Part shown: piece by piece, positions 1-10,054 of the stretch | Position numbering within the stretch: the first letter of the stretch is position 1 | Layout: each line of letters starts with the position of its first letter | Source of the DNA: Burkholderiales bacterium RIFCSPHIGHO2_01_FULL_63_240 | GTDB lineage: Bacteria; Pseudomonadota; Gammaproteobacteria; Burkholderiales; Burkholderiaceae_C | Length of the DNA stretch: 64,000 nucleotides | Direction of reading: 5' to 3' | Assembly (NCBI GenBank): GCA_001770725.1 | Contig: MERU01000009.1 | Location: 372,001 to 436,000, forward strand | Notes under the pieces: generated by a model | What the model saw: only the letters and a program-made list of their open reading frames with translations | Databases searched by the model: none | Told to the model about the DNA's origin: nothing | Program-made: the position numbers and the translations under genes

Positions 1-1080
1 GCCGCCTTCGACAGCCTGCCCGCCGTCCAGCGCGAGGCCCTGGAGAACGCCGCCCGGCGCGTGCGCAGCTACCACGAGCGCCAGAAAGAGGCCTGTGGCC
101 TGAGCTGGCAGTACCGCGACGAAGACGGCACCCTGCTGGGCCAGAAGGTCACGCCGCTGGACCGCGTCGGCATCTACGTGCCGGGTGGCAAGGCGGCTTA
201 CCCCTCGTCGGTGCTGATGAACGCCATCCCCGCCCACGTGGCCGGAGTCGGCGAGATCATCATGGTGGTGCCCACGCCCCGTGGCGAGAAGAACCCGCTG
301 GTGCTGGCCGCCGCCTACGTGGCTGGTGTCACCCGCGCCTTCACCATCGGTGGCGCCCAGGCCGTGGCCGCCCTGGCTTACGGCACCGCCACCGTCCCCA
401 AGGTGGACAAGATCACCGGCCCGGGCAACGCCTACGTGGCCAGCGCCAAGAAGCACGTGTTCGGCACCGTGGGCATCGACATGATCGCCGGCCCCAGCGA
501 AATCCTGGTGCTGGCCGACGGCTCCACGCCGCCCGACTGGGTCGCCATGGACCTGTTCAGCCAGGCCGAGCACGACGAGCTGGCGCAAAGCATTCTGCTG
601 TGCCCCGATGCCGCCTACATCGCCAAGGTGCAGGCCGAGATCGACCGCCTGCTGCCCACCATGCCGCGCGCCGACATCATCCGCGCCTCGCTGGAAGGCC
701 GTGGCGCGCTGATCCTCACACGCAGCATGCAAGAGGCCTGCGAGATCAGCAACCGCATCGCGCCCGAGCACCTGGAGGTGTCGAGCAACGAACCGCACCG
801 CTGGGAGCCGCTGCTCAAGCACGCCGGCGCCATCTTCCTGGGTGCCTACACCAGCGAAAGCCTGGGCGACTACTGCGCCGGCCCCAACCACGTGCTGCCC
901 ACCTCGGGCACGGCGCGTTTCTCGTCGCCGTTGGGTGTGTATGACTTCCAGAAGCGCTCCAGCCTGATCGAGGTCAGCGAAGCCGGAGCCCAGGTGCTGG
1001 GCCGTGTCGCATCGGTGCTGGCCCATGGCGAAGGCCTGCAGGCCCACGCCATGGCGGCTGAGTTCCGCCTGAAAAAGTGA
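1..1080 (+). CDS. hisD: Histidinol dehydrogenase, 5' part missing
   Basis: Catalyses the last two oxidations of histidine synthesis, L-histidinol to L-histidine with 2 NAD+. The reading frame is open from base 1, so the start codon lies upstream of the window; about 359 residues are visible against roughly 430-440 for the family. The family's zinc and catalytic residues are present: AEHDELAQ, the catalytic Glu-His in [22 protein letters not shown], and the late His of [14 protein letters not shown]. It is the first visible gene of a colinear his run; hisC follows directly. Function is secure, only the N-terminus is unseen. Confidence 0.97.
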   Translation, partial: AAFDSLPAVQREALENAARRVRSYHERQKEACGLSWQYRDEDGTLLGQKVTPLDRVGIYVPGGKAAYPSSVLMNAIPAHVAGVGEIIMVVPTPRGEKNPLVLAAAYVAGVTRAFTIGGAQAVAALAYGTATVPKVDKITGPGNAYVASAKKHVFGTVGIDMIAGPSEILVLADGSTPPDWVAMDLFSQAEHDELAQSILLCPDAAYIAKVQAEIDRLLPTMPRADIIRASLEGRGALILTRSMQEACEISNRIAPEHLEVSSNEPHRWEPLLKHAGAIFLGAYTSESLGDYCAGPNHVLPTSGTARFSSPLGVYDFQKRSSLIEVSEAGAQVLGRVASVLAHGEGLQAHAMAAEFRLKK

Positions 1081-1100
1081 ATCCCCACCCACGCACCGCC

Positions 1101-2213
1101 ATGAGCCTGCTCGACGTCTTTCGCCCCGATGTGCTTGCCATGCACGCCTACCACGTGCAGGACGCGGCCGGCTTCATCAAGCTCGACGCGATGGAGAACC
1201 CCTTCGCCTTGCCGCCCGAGCTGCAGGCCAAGCTGGGTGAACGCCTGGGGCATGTGGCGCTCAACCGCTACCCGGGCACCCGGATCAACGACCTGCACGC
1301 GGCCCTGCGTGCCCACGCTGGCGTGCCGGCCGACATGGGCCTGGTGCTGGGCAATGGCTCCGACGAGCTGATCTCGCTGCTGTCGGTGGCCTGCGCCAGG
1401 CCGGGCGCCGTGGCCCTGGCACCGCTGCCAGGCTTCGTCATGTACGAGGCCTTTGCCAAGCAGACGGGCATGAAGTTCGTCGGCGTGCCGCTCACGCCCG
1501 ATTTCGAGCTCGACGGCCCGGCCATGCTCGCCGCCGTGCGCGAGCACAAGCCGGCGCTGACCTACATCGCCTACCCGAACAACCCCACCGCCAACCTCTG
1601 GGATGCCGACGTCATCGAACAGGTCGTGCAGGCGGTGGCGGCCAACGCGCAAGCCGGTCAGCCGGGCCTGGTGATCATCGACGAGGCCTACCAGCCCTTC
1701 GCCAGCCAGAGCTGGCGCGACCGGCTGCCCGCGCACCCCCATGTGCTGCTGATGCGCACGCTCTCGAAGTTCGGGCTGGCCGGCGTCCGCCTGGGCTACA
1801 TGATGGGCCGCGCCGACCTCATCGAGCAGGTCGAGAAGGTGCGCCCGCCCTACAACATCAGCGTGCTCAACACCGAGGCGGCGCTGTTCGCACTCGAGCA
1901 CGAGGGCGAGTTCACCCGTCAGGCAACGCTGATCAAGTCCGAGCGCGAGCGCCTGATGGCCGCCCTGGCCACCATGCCGGGTGCCAAGGCCTACCCCAGC
2001 GAAGCCAACATGATCCTGGTGCGCGTCAACGACGCCGCTGGCACCTTTGCCGCCCTCAAGGCGCGGGGCATCCTGATCAAGAACGTTTCCGGCCTGCACC
2101 AATTGCTGGCAAACTGCGTCCGTCTGACCGTCGGCGCCCCGGCGGAAAATGACGCCTTGATCGCGGCCCTGTCCGAGATCCTGCGCGAACCCCTGCACAC
2201 CCTCCAAGCATGA
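1101..2213 (+). CDS. hisC: Histidinol-phosphate aminotransferase
   Basis: PLP-dependent class I/II aminotransferase that converts imidazole acetol phosphate to L-histidinol phosphate using glutamate. The N-terminus from the ATG at 1101 ([20 protein letters not shown]) is the usual family N-terminus. A GTG at 1077 overlapping the hisD stop would add eight residues and cannot be excluded; neither has a strong Shine-Dalgarno. [12 protein letters not shown] and the PLP lysine in [13 protein letters not shown] are present. 370 aa is the normal length. The stop overlaps the start of hisB (ATGA), indicating translational coupling. Confidence 0.96.
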   Translation: MSLLDVFRPDVLAMHAYHVQDAAGFIKLDAMENPFALPPELQAKLGERLGHVALNRYPGTRINDLHAALRAHAGVPADMGLVLGNGSDELISLLSVACARPGAVALAPLPGFVMYEAFAKQTGMKFVGVPLTPDFELDGPAMLAAVREHKPALTYIAYPNNPTANLWDADVIEQVVQAVAANAQAGQPGLVIIDEAYQPFASQSWRDRLPAHPHVLLMRTLSKFGLAGVRLGYMMGRADLIEQVEKVRPPYNISVLNTEAALFALEHEGEFTRQATLIKSERERLMAALATMPGAKAYPSEANMILVRVNDAAGTFAALKARGILIKNVSGLHQLLANCVRLTVGAPAENDALIAALSEILREPLHTLQA

Positions 2214-2830
2214 ACGCCCCCACCGACGGCAAGGCCTGCGCTCCCCGCACGGCCGAAGTCACCCGAAACACCGCTGAAACCCAGATCACCGTGCGCGTCA
2301 ACCTTGACGGCACGGGTGCAGCCAAGCTGCACACCGGCATCGGCTTCTTCGACCACATGCTCGACCAGATCGCCCGCCACGGGCTGATCGACCTGGACAT
2401 CCACGCCGTGGGCGACCTGCACATCGACGGCCACCACACGGTCGAAGACGTAGGCATCACCCTGGGCCAGGCCGTGGCCCAGGCCGTGGGTGACAAGAAA
2501 GGGCTGCGCCGCTATGGCCACGCCTACGTGCCTCTGGACGAAGCCCTCTCGCGCGTGGTGGTCGATTTCTCCGGGCGTCCGGGTCTGACCATGCACGTGC
2601 CCTTCACGTCGGGCAGCATCGGCGGCTTCGACACCCAGCTGACCTTCGAGTTCTTCCAGGGCTTCGTCAACCACGCTGGCGTGACCCTGCACATCGACAA
2701 CCTGCGCGGTGTCAACGCCCACCACCAGTGCGAGACGGTGTTCAAGGCCTTCGCGCGCGCCCTGCGCGCCGCGCTGGAGCTGGACCCCCGCATGGCCGGC
2801 GTCATCCCGTCGACCAAGGGTTCGCTGTGA
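2210..2830 (+). CDS. hisB: Imidazoleglycerol-phosphate dehydratase
   Basis: Mn-dependent dehydratase converting imidazole glycerol phosphate to imidazole acetol phosphate. This is the monofunctional form (206 aa) without the histidinol phosphatase domain found in enterobacterial HisB, as usual in betaproteobacteria. Both metal-binding HHxxE-type motifs are visible, HHTVEDVG and HHQCETVF, together with [14 protein letters not shown]. Start overlaps the hisC stop by ATGA, and its own stop overlaps the GTG start of hisH, so three genes are coupled. Confidence 0.97.
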   Translation: MNAPTDGKACAPRTAEVTRNTAETQITVRVNLDGTGAAKLHTGIGFFDHMLDQIARHGLIDLDIHAVGDLHIDGHHTVEDVGITLGQAVAQAVGDKKGLRRYGHAYVPLDEALSRVVVDFSGRPGLTMHVPFTSGSIGGFDTQLTFEFFQGFVNHAGVTLHIDNLRGVNAHHQCETVFKAFARALRAALELDPRMAGVIPSTKGSL

Positions 2831-3525
2831 GTGGTGTGTCGAGCGTTGCCGCGACCGTTGCCGTGATTGACTACGGCATGGGCAACCTGCGCTCCGTGTC
2901 GCAGGCGGTGGAACACGCCGCGAAGGACCTGAACCTGCAGGTGGTGGTCACCAACGACCCCAAGGTGGTGCACGCCGCCGAACGCGTCGTGCTGCCAGGT
3001 CAAGGCGCCATGCGCGACTGCATGCGCGAGCTGCGCGAAGCCCACGGTGGCGACCTGTTCGGCGCCGTGCTGGACGCCGTTGCCTCCAAGCCGCTGATGG
3101 GCGTGTGCGTGGGCATGCAGATGCTGCTCGACCACTCCGAAGAGCAGGACACCCCGGGCCTGGGCCTGATCCCCGGCAAGGTGGTGAAATTCCGCCTCGA
3201 GGGCCAGATCCAGCCCGATGGCAGCCGCTACAAGGTGCCCCAGATGGGCTGGAACCGTGTCAGCCAGGCTCGTCACGCCGGCACCTGGGGCGGTGAACCC
3301 CATCCTTGCTGGGCGGGCATCCCCGACGAGAGCTGGTTCTACTTCGTTCACAGCTACCATGCGCATGTGGACAATGCCCAACACAGCGCCGGCGAAACCG
3401 AGTACGGTGTCCGCTTTACCAGTGTCGTGGCGCGGGATAACATTTTCGCCACGCAGTTCCACCCGGAAAAGAGCGCCGAACACGGCCTGGCCCTGTATCG
3501 CAATTTCCTGCTCTGGCGGCCCTGA
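2827..3525 (+). CDS. hisH: Imidazole glycerol phosphate synthase, glutaminase subunit
   Basis: Class I glutamine amidotransferase that supplies ammonia to HisF. The GTG at 2827 overlapping the hisB stop (GTGA) is chosen because it gives a normal family N-terminus shortly before [15 protein letters not shown]; the longer frame upstream is hisB shadow. 232 aa. The catalytic triad is present: the nucleophile Cys in [10 protein letters not shown] and the His and Glu of [12 protein letters not shown] 100-bp gap without an evident signal separates it from hisA. Confidence 0.96.
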   Translation: MSGVSSVAATVAVIDYGMGNLRSVSQAVEHAAKDLNLQVVVTNDPKVVHAAERVVLPGQGAMRDCMRELREAHGGDLFGAVLDAVASKPLMGVCVGMQMLLDHSEEQDTPGLGLIPGKVVKFRLEGQIQPDGSRYKVPQMGWNRVSQARHAGTWGGEPHPCWAGIPDESWFYFVHSYHAHVDNAQHSAGETEYGVRFTSVVARDNIFATQFHPEKSAEHGLALYRNFLLWRP

Positions 3526-3625
3526 GCAGGGCCGGGTGCCTGCGAGGGCGTCCGGAGCCGCACGAAAACCTTCCCGCCTGGCCCAGTCAGGCATCTTCGA
3601 CGACTGACCCACCCGCATCCCAGCC

Positions 3626-4372
3626 ATGCTGCTGATTCCTGCGATCGACCTGAAAGACGGCAAGTGTGTTCGCCTCAAGCAAGGCGACATGAACGACTCC
3701 ACCACCTTCGGTGAGGACCCGGCGGCCATGGCCCGCCGCTGGCTGGATGCCGGCGCGCGCCGCCTGCACCTGGTCGACCTCAACGGGGCGTTCGCCGGCA
3801 AACCCGTCAACGAGGCCGCCATCAAGGCGATCATCAAGGAAGTCGGCTCGGAAATCCCCGTTCAACTGGGCGGCGGCATCCGCGACCTCGACACCATCGA
3901 GCGCTACCTCGATGACGGCTTGAGCTACGTCATCATCGGCACCGCCGCGGTCAAAAACCCCGGCTTCCTTCGCGACGCCTGCACGGCTTTTGGCGGTCAC
4001 ATCATCGTCGGCCTGGACGCCAAGGACGGCAAGGTCGCCACCGACGGCTGGAGCAAGCTCTCCGGCCACGAAGTCATCGACCTGGCCAAGAAGTTCGAGG
4101 ACTATGGCGTCGAAGGTGTCATCTACACCGACATCGGCCGCGACGGCATGCTCACCGGCATCAACATCGACGCCACCGTGAAGCTGGCCCAGGCCCTGAC
4201 CATCCCGGTCATCGCCTCGGGTGGCCTGTCCAACATCCAGAACATCGAAGAGCTCTGCGCCGTCGAAGGCGAAGGCGTCGAAGGCGTGATCTGCGGTCGC
4301 GCCATCTACAGCGGCGACCTGGACTTTGCCGCTGCGCAAAAGCGCGCCGACGAACTCAACGGCGGCGCCTGA
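3626..4372 (+). CDS. hisA: ProFAR isomerase (phosphoribosylformimino-AICAR ribotide isomerase)
   Basis: TIM-barrel isomerase of histidine biosynthesis acting on ProFAR to give PRFAR. 248 aa. The first beta strand [17 protein letters not shown] carries the catalytic Asp; the second Asp lies in [10 protein letters not shown]. Phosphate-binding loops QLGGGIRD and ASGGLSN are conserved. The last base of its TGA is the first base of the hisF ATG, so hisA and hisF are translationally coupled. Confidence 0.97.
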   Translation: MLLIPAIDLKDGKCVRLKQGDMNDSTTFGEDPAAMARRWLDAGARRLHLVDLNGAFAGKPVNEAAIKAIIKEVGSEIPVQLGGGIRDLDTIERYLDDGLSYVIIGTAAVKNPGFLRDACTAFGGHIIVGLDAKDGKVATDGWSKLSGHEVIDLAKKFEDYGVEGVIYTDIGRDGMLTGINIDATVKLAQALTIPVIASGGLSNIQNIEELCAVEGEGVEGVICGRAIYSGDLDFAAAQKRADELNGGA

Positions 4373-5151
4373 TGCTGGCCAAACGCATCATCCCCTGCCT
4401 GGACGTGACGGGCGGGCGGGTCGTCAAGGGCGTCAACTTCGTCGAGTTGCGCGACGCCGGTGACCCGGTCGAGATCGCCGCGCGCTACAACGAGCAGGGC
4501 GCCGACGAGCTCACCTTCCTCGACATCACCGCCACCAGCGACGGCCGCGACCTGATCCTGCACATCATCGAAGCCGTGGCCTCGCAGGTCTTCATCCCGC
4601 TGACGGTGGGTGGTGGCGTGCGCACGGTCGACGACGTGCGCCGCCTGCTCAACGCGGGCGCCGACAAGGTCAGCTTCAATTCGGCGGCGATCGCCAATCC
4701 GCAGATCATCCGCGACGCCTCCGACAAGTACGGCTCGCAGTGCATCGTGGTGGCCATCGACGCCAAGAAGCGCCAGGGTGATGACCTGGCAGCCAAGGGC
4801 CCGGGTTGGGACGTCTACAGCCACGGTGGCCGCAAGAACGTCGGCCTCGACGCGGTGGCGTGGGCCAGGCAGATGGCCGAGTTCGGCGCTGGCGAAATCC
4901 TGCTGACCAGCATGGACCGCGACGGCACCAAGTCCGGCTTCGACCTCGAGCTCACCCGCGCGGTGAGCGACGCCGTGGGCGTGCCGGTCATCGCCTCGGG
5001 TGGCGTGGGCAACCTCGATCACCTGGCCGATGGCGTGCAGCAAGGTGGTGCCGATGCGGTGCTGGCCGCCAGCATCTTCCACTACGGTGAATACACGGTG
5101 GCCCAGGCCAAGGCCGTGATGGCCGCGCGCGGCATCCCTGTGCGAACCTGA
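4372..5151 (+). CDS. hisF: Imidazole glycerol phosphate synthase, cyclase subunit
   Basis: TIM-barrel cyclase that joins HisH-derived ammonia to PRFAR, giving imidazole glycerol phosphate and AICAR. 259 aa. The N-terminus [19 protein letters not shown] contains the catalytic Asp; [13 protein letters not shown] holds the second. [11 protein letters not shown] and ASGGVGN phosphate loops are present. It is the last gene of this his run: in relatives hisI and hisE follow here, but in this window they lie 9 kb away on the other strand. Confidence 0.97.
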   Translation: MLAKRIIPCLDVTGGRVVKGVNFVELRDAGDPVEIAARYNEQGADELTFLDITATSDGRDLILHIIEAVASQVFIPLTVGGGVRTVDDVRRLLNAGADKVSFNSAAIANPQIIRDASDKYGSQCIVVAIDAKKRQGDDLAAKGPGWDVYSHGGRKNVGLDAVAWARQMAEFGAGEILLTSMDRDGTKSGFDLELTRAVSDAVGVPVIASGGVGNLDHLADGVQQGGADAVLAASIFHYGEYTVAQAKAVMAARGIPVRT

Positions 5152-5172
5152 TCGGCGTGACCGATTCGTGCA

Positions 5173-5198
5173 AAGGGTGTGTGTTCGATCACACCCTT
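5173..5198 (+). terminator. Hairpin behind hisF
   Basis: Nine-base-pair perfect stem (AAGGGTGTG / CACACCCTT) with an 8-nt loop, 22 bp after the hisF stop. It lacks a T-run, so it could be a weak terminator or a 3'-end-protecting hairpin of the his transcript. Confidence 0.45.
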
Positions 5199-5343
5199 GC
5201 CGACAGGGGCATGCTTTCCCTGTGATGCAAGCGCACGTGACAGGCGTAACCTGACTTCGGGACGTGCCCTGCCTCTGTGCCTGTGCCGCTGAGCAAGCCG
5301 GCCGGGCCGCCAGGACGGGGACCGACATCGAAAGGAGCGTGTC

Positions 5344-5928
5344 ATGCCCCAACGCCACGGCTACAAACCCCTGCCTGTCCAGGCGCTCTCGCTGGCCCCC
5401 AGCCTGCCCAAGGTGCAGCGTTCGGCCCAGTCGCACGATCCGGCCCTGAGCCTGTTCACCGACCTGCACCACAGCCCCTGCGTGGTCGCGAGCCACCGCG
5501 ACGGCCTGGATCAGACCCTGCACCTGATGCGACGCGCCGGTGTGCGCATGGTCTTCGTCGCGGGTGCGGACGGTGAACTCGTCGGCATGGTCACGGCCGA
5601 AGACCTGCAAGGCGAGCGCCCGGTGGTGCGGGCTTCGGCCCACCTCGTGCCTCACCACGAGCTGACGCTGTCCGACATCATGGTGCCGGTCACGCAGTGG
5701 GACACCCTGGACATCGCCCAGGTTCGGGTTGCCCACGTCGGCGACGTCGTGGCCACGATGCGTGAGCACAACCTGCGCTACCTGCTGGTCACGCAGAAGA
5801 AGTCAGGCGCGACCGTGTTACGCGGCCTGTTCTCGGCCAGCCGGCTGGAGCAGGCGCTCAACACCACCATCGAGCCTGACCTGCATTCACGCAATTTCGC
5901 CGAACTGGAACTGGTGCTGGCGCATTGA
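5344..5928 (+). CDS. CBS-pair domain protein
   Basis: Small soluble protein (194 aa) with two CBS motifs: roughly residues 25-90, ending in VFVAGADGELVGMVTAEDL, and residues 105-165, with LSDIMVPVTQWDTL and MREHNLRYLLVTQ. CBS pairs bind adenine nucleotides and serve as energy or ion sensors; no effector domain is attached. ATG 5344 is preceded by AGGAG at good spacing. It stands alone between hisF and a convergent histidine kinase gene, so its partner is not given by context. Confidence 0.85.
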   Translation: MPQRHGYKPLPVQALSLAPSLPKVQRSAQSHDPALSLFTDLHHSPCVVASHRDGLDQTLHLMRRAGVRMVFVAGADGELVGMVTAEDLQGERPVVRASAHLVPHHELTLSDIMVPVTQWDTLDIAQVRVAHVGDVVATMREHNLRYLLVTQKKSGATVLRGLFSASRLEQALNTTIEPDLHSRNFAELELVLAH

Positions 5929-5970
5929 GCTGAGATGCGCTGAGATGGCCTGCGCCAGGCGAGCCATGTC

Positions 5971-8289
5971 TCAGGCCGCGTGACCGGTGACGGGGGCGCT
6001 TGGGTTGGCGACGGCATCCGGGCTCGCCTGAGGCAGCCACAACTCGAAGCGCGCTCCGGCGCCCGCCTGGTTGTGCACCTGCACCCGGCCGCCATGCCGA
6101 CGGGCCACGGTGTCGATGAAGACCAGGCCCAGGCCGATGCCCGCAGCCAGCTTGGACGGGCGCCCCTGTTCAACGCGCTCGTAGCGGCGAAAGAGGCGTC
6201 CGAGTTCCGACTCGGGGATGCCTGGCCCCTGGTCCTGCACGGCCAGCATCACGCCGCCCGAGACGGCCCTGGCGCTCACGCGCACTTCGCTGCCGGGCGG
6301 GCCGAACTTGATCGCGTTGCCAACCAGGTTGCCCAGGGCTCGGTGCACCAGGTAGTCGTCGAAGACGGCGGGCACCGAGGACGGCTCCCCCACCTCCCGC
6401 AGCAGGCGCTGCTGGCGCGCGAGGGCCTGCGGCTGCATGTCTCGGATCACCTCGTCTGCCAGGCGGGACAGGTCGCCTGGCGCGGTGCTCAGCGGTCGGT
6501 TTTCCGCCCGCATGACCTGCAACAACTCTTCGCACAAGGACAGGGTCTGGCGCGCCATGGTCTCCACGTGCGACAGCACCTCCTGCTCCGACAGCCCGCC
6601 ACCGCCCAGCCGGCGCAATTCCACGAGAGAGATCAGCGAGGCTTGAGGCGATCTCAGGTCGTGTGCGATGAAGCCCAGCAGCTCGGCCCGCTGGAGCTCA
6701 GCCTGGCGCAGGGCCGTCACGTCGGCGGCGCACACCAGCACATCGGCATCGGCTTGCGGCCCGGCGCTCATCAGGCTGACCAGCCGATGCCCGCCGCTCG
6801 GGTGGGTGGCCTCGCTGCGCTGCATCTGCCGGCTTTCGCAGGCGCGTTCGACCAGCATCATCCAGTTGGGGGCGTCCTGCGGTGTCCAACCCGCCAGGGC
6901 GTTGTCGAGCAGCAGGCCTCGCGCCTGCGATGGCGGCTGACCGATGAGGCCGAGGGCTTGCTGGTTCAGTTGCGTGATGCGTCCGCTGCGATCGAGCACG
7001 AAGACGGCGTCGGGCAGGGCCGACAGCGTGCGCGACAGCGTCTGGTGGTCTTGCCGCAGGGCGGCCCCGGCCTGGCGGATGGCCGTGGTGCGCTGCTGCA
7101 GGTAGTCGCCCGGCAGGCTGTCAGGCGATGTCGCCGTGCCGCCGTCACCGCGGATGGCCTGCAACTCGGCCTCCAGCGCCTGGGCGGTGCGTTCCATGCG
7201 CTGCCAGCTCCAAAGGGGGTGGCACAGCAGCGCGCCCAAGGCCAGGGTGCCTGGTGGCCACCACACGCCTGCCTGCATCAGCCCCCAGGCCACGGCCAGG
7301 GCCAGCAAGGCCGCCCCGCCGCAAGCCAGCAGTGCCTGCCGAGGGGTGCTGCGTCGCAGGCCAGCCCACAGCAACAGGATGCCCCCCGCAGACAGCACCG
7401 CCTGAACGGACAGCGGCACGGCGCGGACCTGCCAGCCCTGTCGCAGGCCGTGCAGCACCTGGGCGATCACCTCGATGCCGGGTGTGAGCTCGCCCTCGAG
7501 GTCGATCGGGGTTCGCACGCCGGCACCCAGCCCTCGAGCCGTCACGCCGATGAGCACGTCCCTGCCCAGGAACAGGCCATCGGGGACCTCGCCGCGCAGC
7601 AGTTCGGCATAGGAGACCTGAGGGATGCGCTGGTCGCGGGGCAAGTAAGGGATGAGCCATTCAGACGCCCGTTGCCATGTCGCGCCCGTTGGCGAGGAGG
7701 GCGGGGACCAGTTGGGCAGCGTTGGGTGGTTTGCCGCCAGCAGCAAGGCCAGCGCCGGGTGAGGCCACCACGTGCCGGCCTGGCCCGCCCACAGCGCGGC
7801 GCGGCGCACCACGCCGTCGGCATCTGCGGCCGCATCGGCATGGCCGAGTTGCACGGCGGTGCGCAGCGGGGCCACCGGCAGCAAGGCGCCTTCACCGTCG
7901 TTGCCGGGTGAAGGCGGTGCCACGGGCAGGACCACGTGTGCACCGGGCAAGGCGGTGGCCAGCGCGGCATCCTGGTTGGGATCGGACTCGGTCAGCAGCA
8001 GGTTGAGCAGCACCGAACGGGCGCCCCGGGCGTGGGCTTGCTTCACCGCCTCGGCATGGATGGCCCGCCGCCAGGGCCAGGGGCCGATGGCCTGAAGGCT
8101 GTCGTCGTCGATGGCAACGATGACGATGTCGCGAGGGGCCTCGCGCCAACCGTGGCGCAGGGCGTGGTCGTAGACCGCCCCATCGACGCGAGCCAGCCAT
8201 TGCCAGCCGCTGGCGGCCGCCGCCATCGCCGCGAGCACCAGCGGCAAGCCCACGCTTCGGAAAAATCGGGCTTGTGCGGATGTGCTCAC
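5971..8289 (-). CDS. CHASE2-domain sensor histidine kinase
   Basis: Membrane-bound two-component sensor of 772 aa. Residues about 15-32 form a first membrane segment; the extracytoplasmic CHASE2 domain follows (about 35-290); a cluster of hydrophobic segments lies at about 295-360. A PAS-like segment (SALPDAVFVLDRSGRITQLN, about 422-500) precedes the dimerisation and phosphoacceptor helix with His543 (FIAHDLRSPQASL). The HATPase domain shows DQGPGIPESELG and GIGLGLVFIDTVARRHGG. No response-regulator gene is adjacent. It starts 16 bp after the FecR/LysM gene, so the two are almost certainly cotranscribed; that protein is the likely periplasmic partner or signal source. Confidence 0.93.
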   Translation of the reverse strand: MSTSAQARFFRSVGLPLVLAAMAAAASGWQWLARVDGAVYDHALRHGWREAPRDIVIVAIDDDSLQAIGPWPWRRAIHAEAVKQAHARGARSVLLNLLLTESDPNQDAALATALPGAHVVLPVAPPSPGNDGEGALLPVAPLRTAVQLGHADAAADADGVVRRAALWAGQAGTWWPHPALALLLAANHPTLPNWSPPSSPTGATWQRASEWLIPYLPRDQRIPQVSYAELLRGEVPDGLFLGRDVLIGVTARGLGAGVRTPIDLEGELTPGIEVIAQVLHGLRQGWQVRAVPLSVQAVLSAGGILLLWAGLRRSTPRQALLACGGAALLALAVAWGLMQAGVWWPPGTLALGALLCHPLWSWQRMERTAQALEAELQAIRGDGGTATSPDSLPGDYLQQRTTAIRQAGAALRQDHQTLSRTLSALPDAVFVLDRSGRITQLNQQALGLIGQPPSQARGLLLDNALAGWTPQDAPNWMMLVERACESRQMQRSEATHPSGGHRLVSLMSAGPQADADVLVCAADVTALRQAELQRAELLGFIAHDLRSPQASLISLVELRRLGGGGLSEQEVLSHVETMARQTLSLCEELLQVMRAENRPLSTAPGDLSRLADEVIRDMQPQALARQQRLLREVGEPSSVPAVFDDYLVHRALGNLVGNAIKFGPPGSEVRVSARAVSGGVMLAVQDQGPGIPESELGRLFRRYERVEQGRPSKLAAGIGLGLVFIDTVARRHGGRVQVHNQAGAGARFELWLPQASPDAVANPSAPVTGHAA

Positions 8290-8305
8290 GGCAGGCCTGC
8301 GCCGC

Positions 8306-9952
8306 TCACCGGGTGGTCAAGGGCCCGGCGGCCGATTGCACACACCCGCCGTGCCCGGTCTCGACGCACGAGGGCAGCTCGAGGGTCTGCACCGCCGACA
8401 GCGGGCCCACGAAGCCATCGGGGTCGGTGGCCTGGTAGCGCACGTACAGGCGCCCCCCGGCTTGAGGCCGCGCCATGCGGATGGGCAGCTCGCGGTGCGT
8501 TTCGTCCAGGACCACGAGGCCGAAGCTGGCGTCGCGTGCCACCTGCAGTCGCACGGTCTGCCCAGGCTCGATCGGAGGCTGGAAGAACAGGGCCTCCTGG
8601 GTCAGTCGAGGTGAGGGCAGTTCGGCAGGCGCTGCGCGCAGATCGATCGGGCGGGCATCGCCCCAGGGGCCGGTGTCGGGCTGGCCATCCGGGCCGCGCT
8701 GCACCGTGGCGAGTCGCCAGTGGTACCGGCCTGGCCGCCAGGGACGGGACACCTGGTTGCCGGGCAGTGTTTCATCGATCAGCAGCGGGGCCGAGAAGCT
8801 GGCGTCGCGGGCGAGCTGCAGCCGGTAAGCCGTGCCTTCGGGGTGCTGGGTCCAGCTCAGCTCCAGCGTGTCGGAGCGCAGTCGACCGTCGTTGCCGGGG
8901 GCCGTCGGGATCGGGGGCTCGGGGCGGGCGTTCAGGTGCAGTCGCCCGACGGCGTCGAGGCCTTCCATCCCTTGTGCGTCCTGAGCGCGAACCCGCCAGT
9001 GGAAGTCGCCATCGGGCAGGGCGGCCGTGCGCAGGACCGGCTCCGTGGTTCGGGCCTCCAGCAGCATCTGCTGGAAGCGGGGGTCGCTGGCCACCTGGAA
9101 GCGGTAGCCCTGGGCGCCAGGCACTGCGCGCGCATCGAGCTTCACCACGGGGCGCTCGAAGTGGCGCACGCCGTCGCCGATGTCGGGGGCGGCAGGCAGG
9201 CGGCTGGGCTGTGGTCGGGCCGTGCGGCCATCGATCAGCATGCCTTGCTCGGCCGACAGCACCTGCTGGGTGTTCGCCTTCGTGTCGATGGCGACCTTGC
9301 CGCTGAGGGTCTCGGCCCGGGTGAGCTGATCGGTCACCTGGACGCGGAACTCGGTGCCGCGCACCGCCAGCACCGCTTGCGGCGTGCGCACCTGGTGCCG
9401 CGGTTTGGGCTCGGGTTGCGGTCGAACCCAGGAAGTCACGCGCCCCCGCACCAGCTCCCAGGTGGCGCGCAGGAGGCCGACCGATTCATGGGCCTGGGTC
9501 TGATCGAGCCGAACCTGGGTTTCGGGCTGAACCTGGAGGATGGAGCCATCTGCGAGTTCGATGCTCACATAGCCGTGTTGGCCGGTCCGGACCTGGCTTT
9601 GCTCTGAAAGGGTGTCGCCCGCTTGCAGGGCCTGGGCGCTGGAAGCCAGCTGCGCCTCGCCCACGACCGTCAGCACGCGTGCGGGGACGGCGTTTCCGCG
9701 CAAGAGGTCAAGGGGCAGGCACAGCCGCGTGCCGATGGGGATGCGGCGCGGGTTGGCGATGCGGTTGAGCCGAGCCAGCTCTTGCCAACGCGCCGACGGC
9801 ATCAGGTGCTGCCGACTCAGGCCGATGAGCGTGTCACCGGCTGCTGCCTGGTGAGTGAGGCAAGCGGGCGTCACGGCCTGCGCCTGCTGGCAGGTCAGGG
9901 TCATGCCAGCCAGGAGCATGCCGGCCCATGCCCTGCGGGTGTCCAGCAGCAT
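8306..9952 (-). CDS. Exported FecR-domain protein with LysM and FN3-like repeats
   Basis: About 548 aa. The ATG at 9952 gives a clear signal peptide (positively charged start, hydrophobic core, QQAQA cleavage region); a TTG at 10015 would add 21 residues and spoil it. A LysM motif (about residues 34-80, AAGDTLIGLSRQHL) predicts peptidoglycan contact. A FecR domain follows (QVRTGQHGYVSIELADGSIL, about 120-250). The C-terminal half holds three repeats of about 90 residues with alternating beta pattern (RFQVASDPRFQQ, RLQLARDASFSA, RLQVARDASFGL). Classical FecR couples siderophore receptors to sigma factors, but no such genes are here; the downstream CHASE2 kinase is the evident partner. Confidence 0.88.
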   Translation of the reverse strand: MLLDTRRAWAGMLLAGMTLTCQQAQAVTPACLTHQAAAGDTLIGLSRQHLMPSARWQELARLNRIANPRRIPIGTRLCLPLDLLRGNAVPARVLTVVGEAQLASSAQALQAGDTLSEQSQVRTGQHGYVSIELADGSILQVQPETQVRLDQTQAHESVGLLRATWELVRGRVTSWVRPQPEPKPRHQVRTPQAVLAVRGTEFRVQVTDQLTRAETLSGKVAIDTKANTQQVLSAEQGMLIDGRTARPQPSRLPAAPDIGDGVRHFERPVVKLDARAVPGAQGYRFQVASDPRFQQMLLEARTTEPVLRTAALPDGDFHWRVRAQDAQGMEGLDAVGRLHLNARPEPPIPTAPGNDGRLRSDTLELSWTQHPEGTAYRLQLARDASFSAPLLIDETLPGNQVSRPWRPGRYHWRLATVQRGPDGQPDTGPWGDARPIDLRAAPAELPSPRLTQEALFFQPPIEPGQTVRLQVARDASFGLVVLDETHRELPIRMARPQAGGRLYVRYQATDPDGFVGPLSAVQTLELPSCVETGHGGCVQSAAGPLTTR

Positions 9953-10054
9953 GGAGGAGGCGACCTGGGTTCGTTGGTATGGGGCCGAGCATACGGGATG
10001 GGTCGGCCTTGTCAACCAAGGAATGCGATCGACGTGCTGGGGCGGCGCCTGGCG

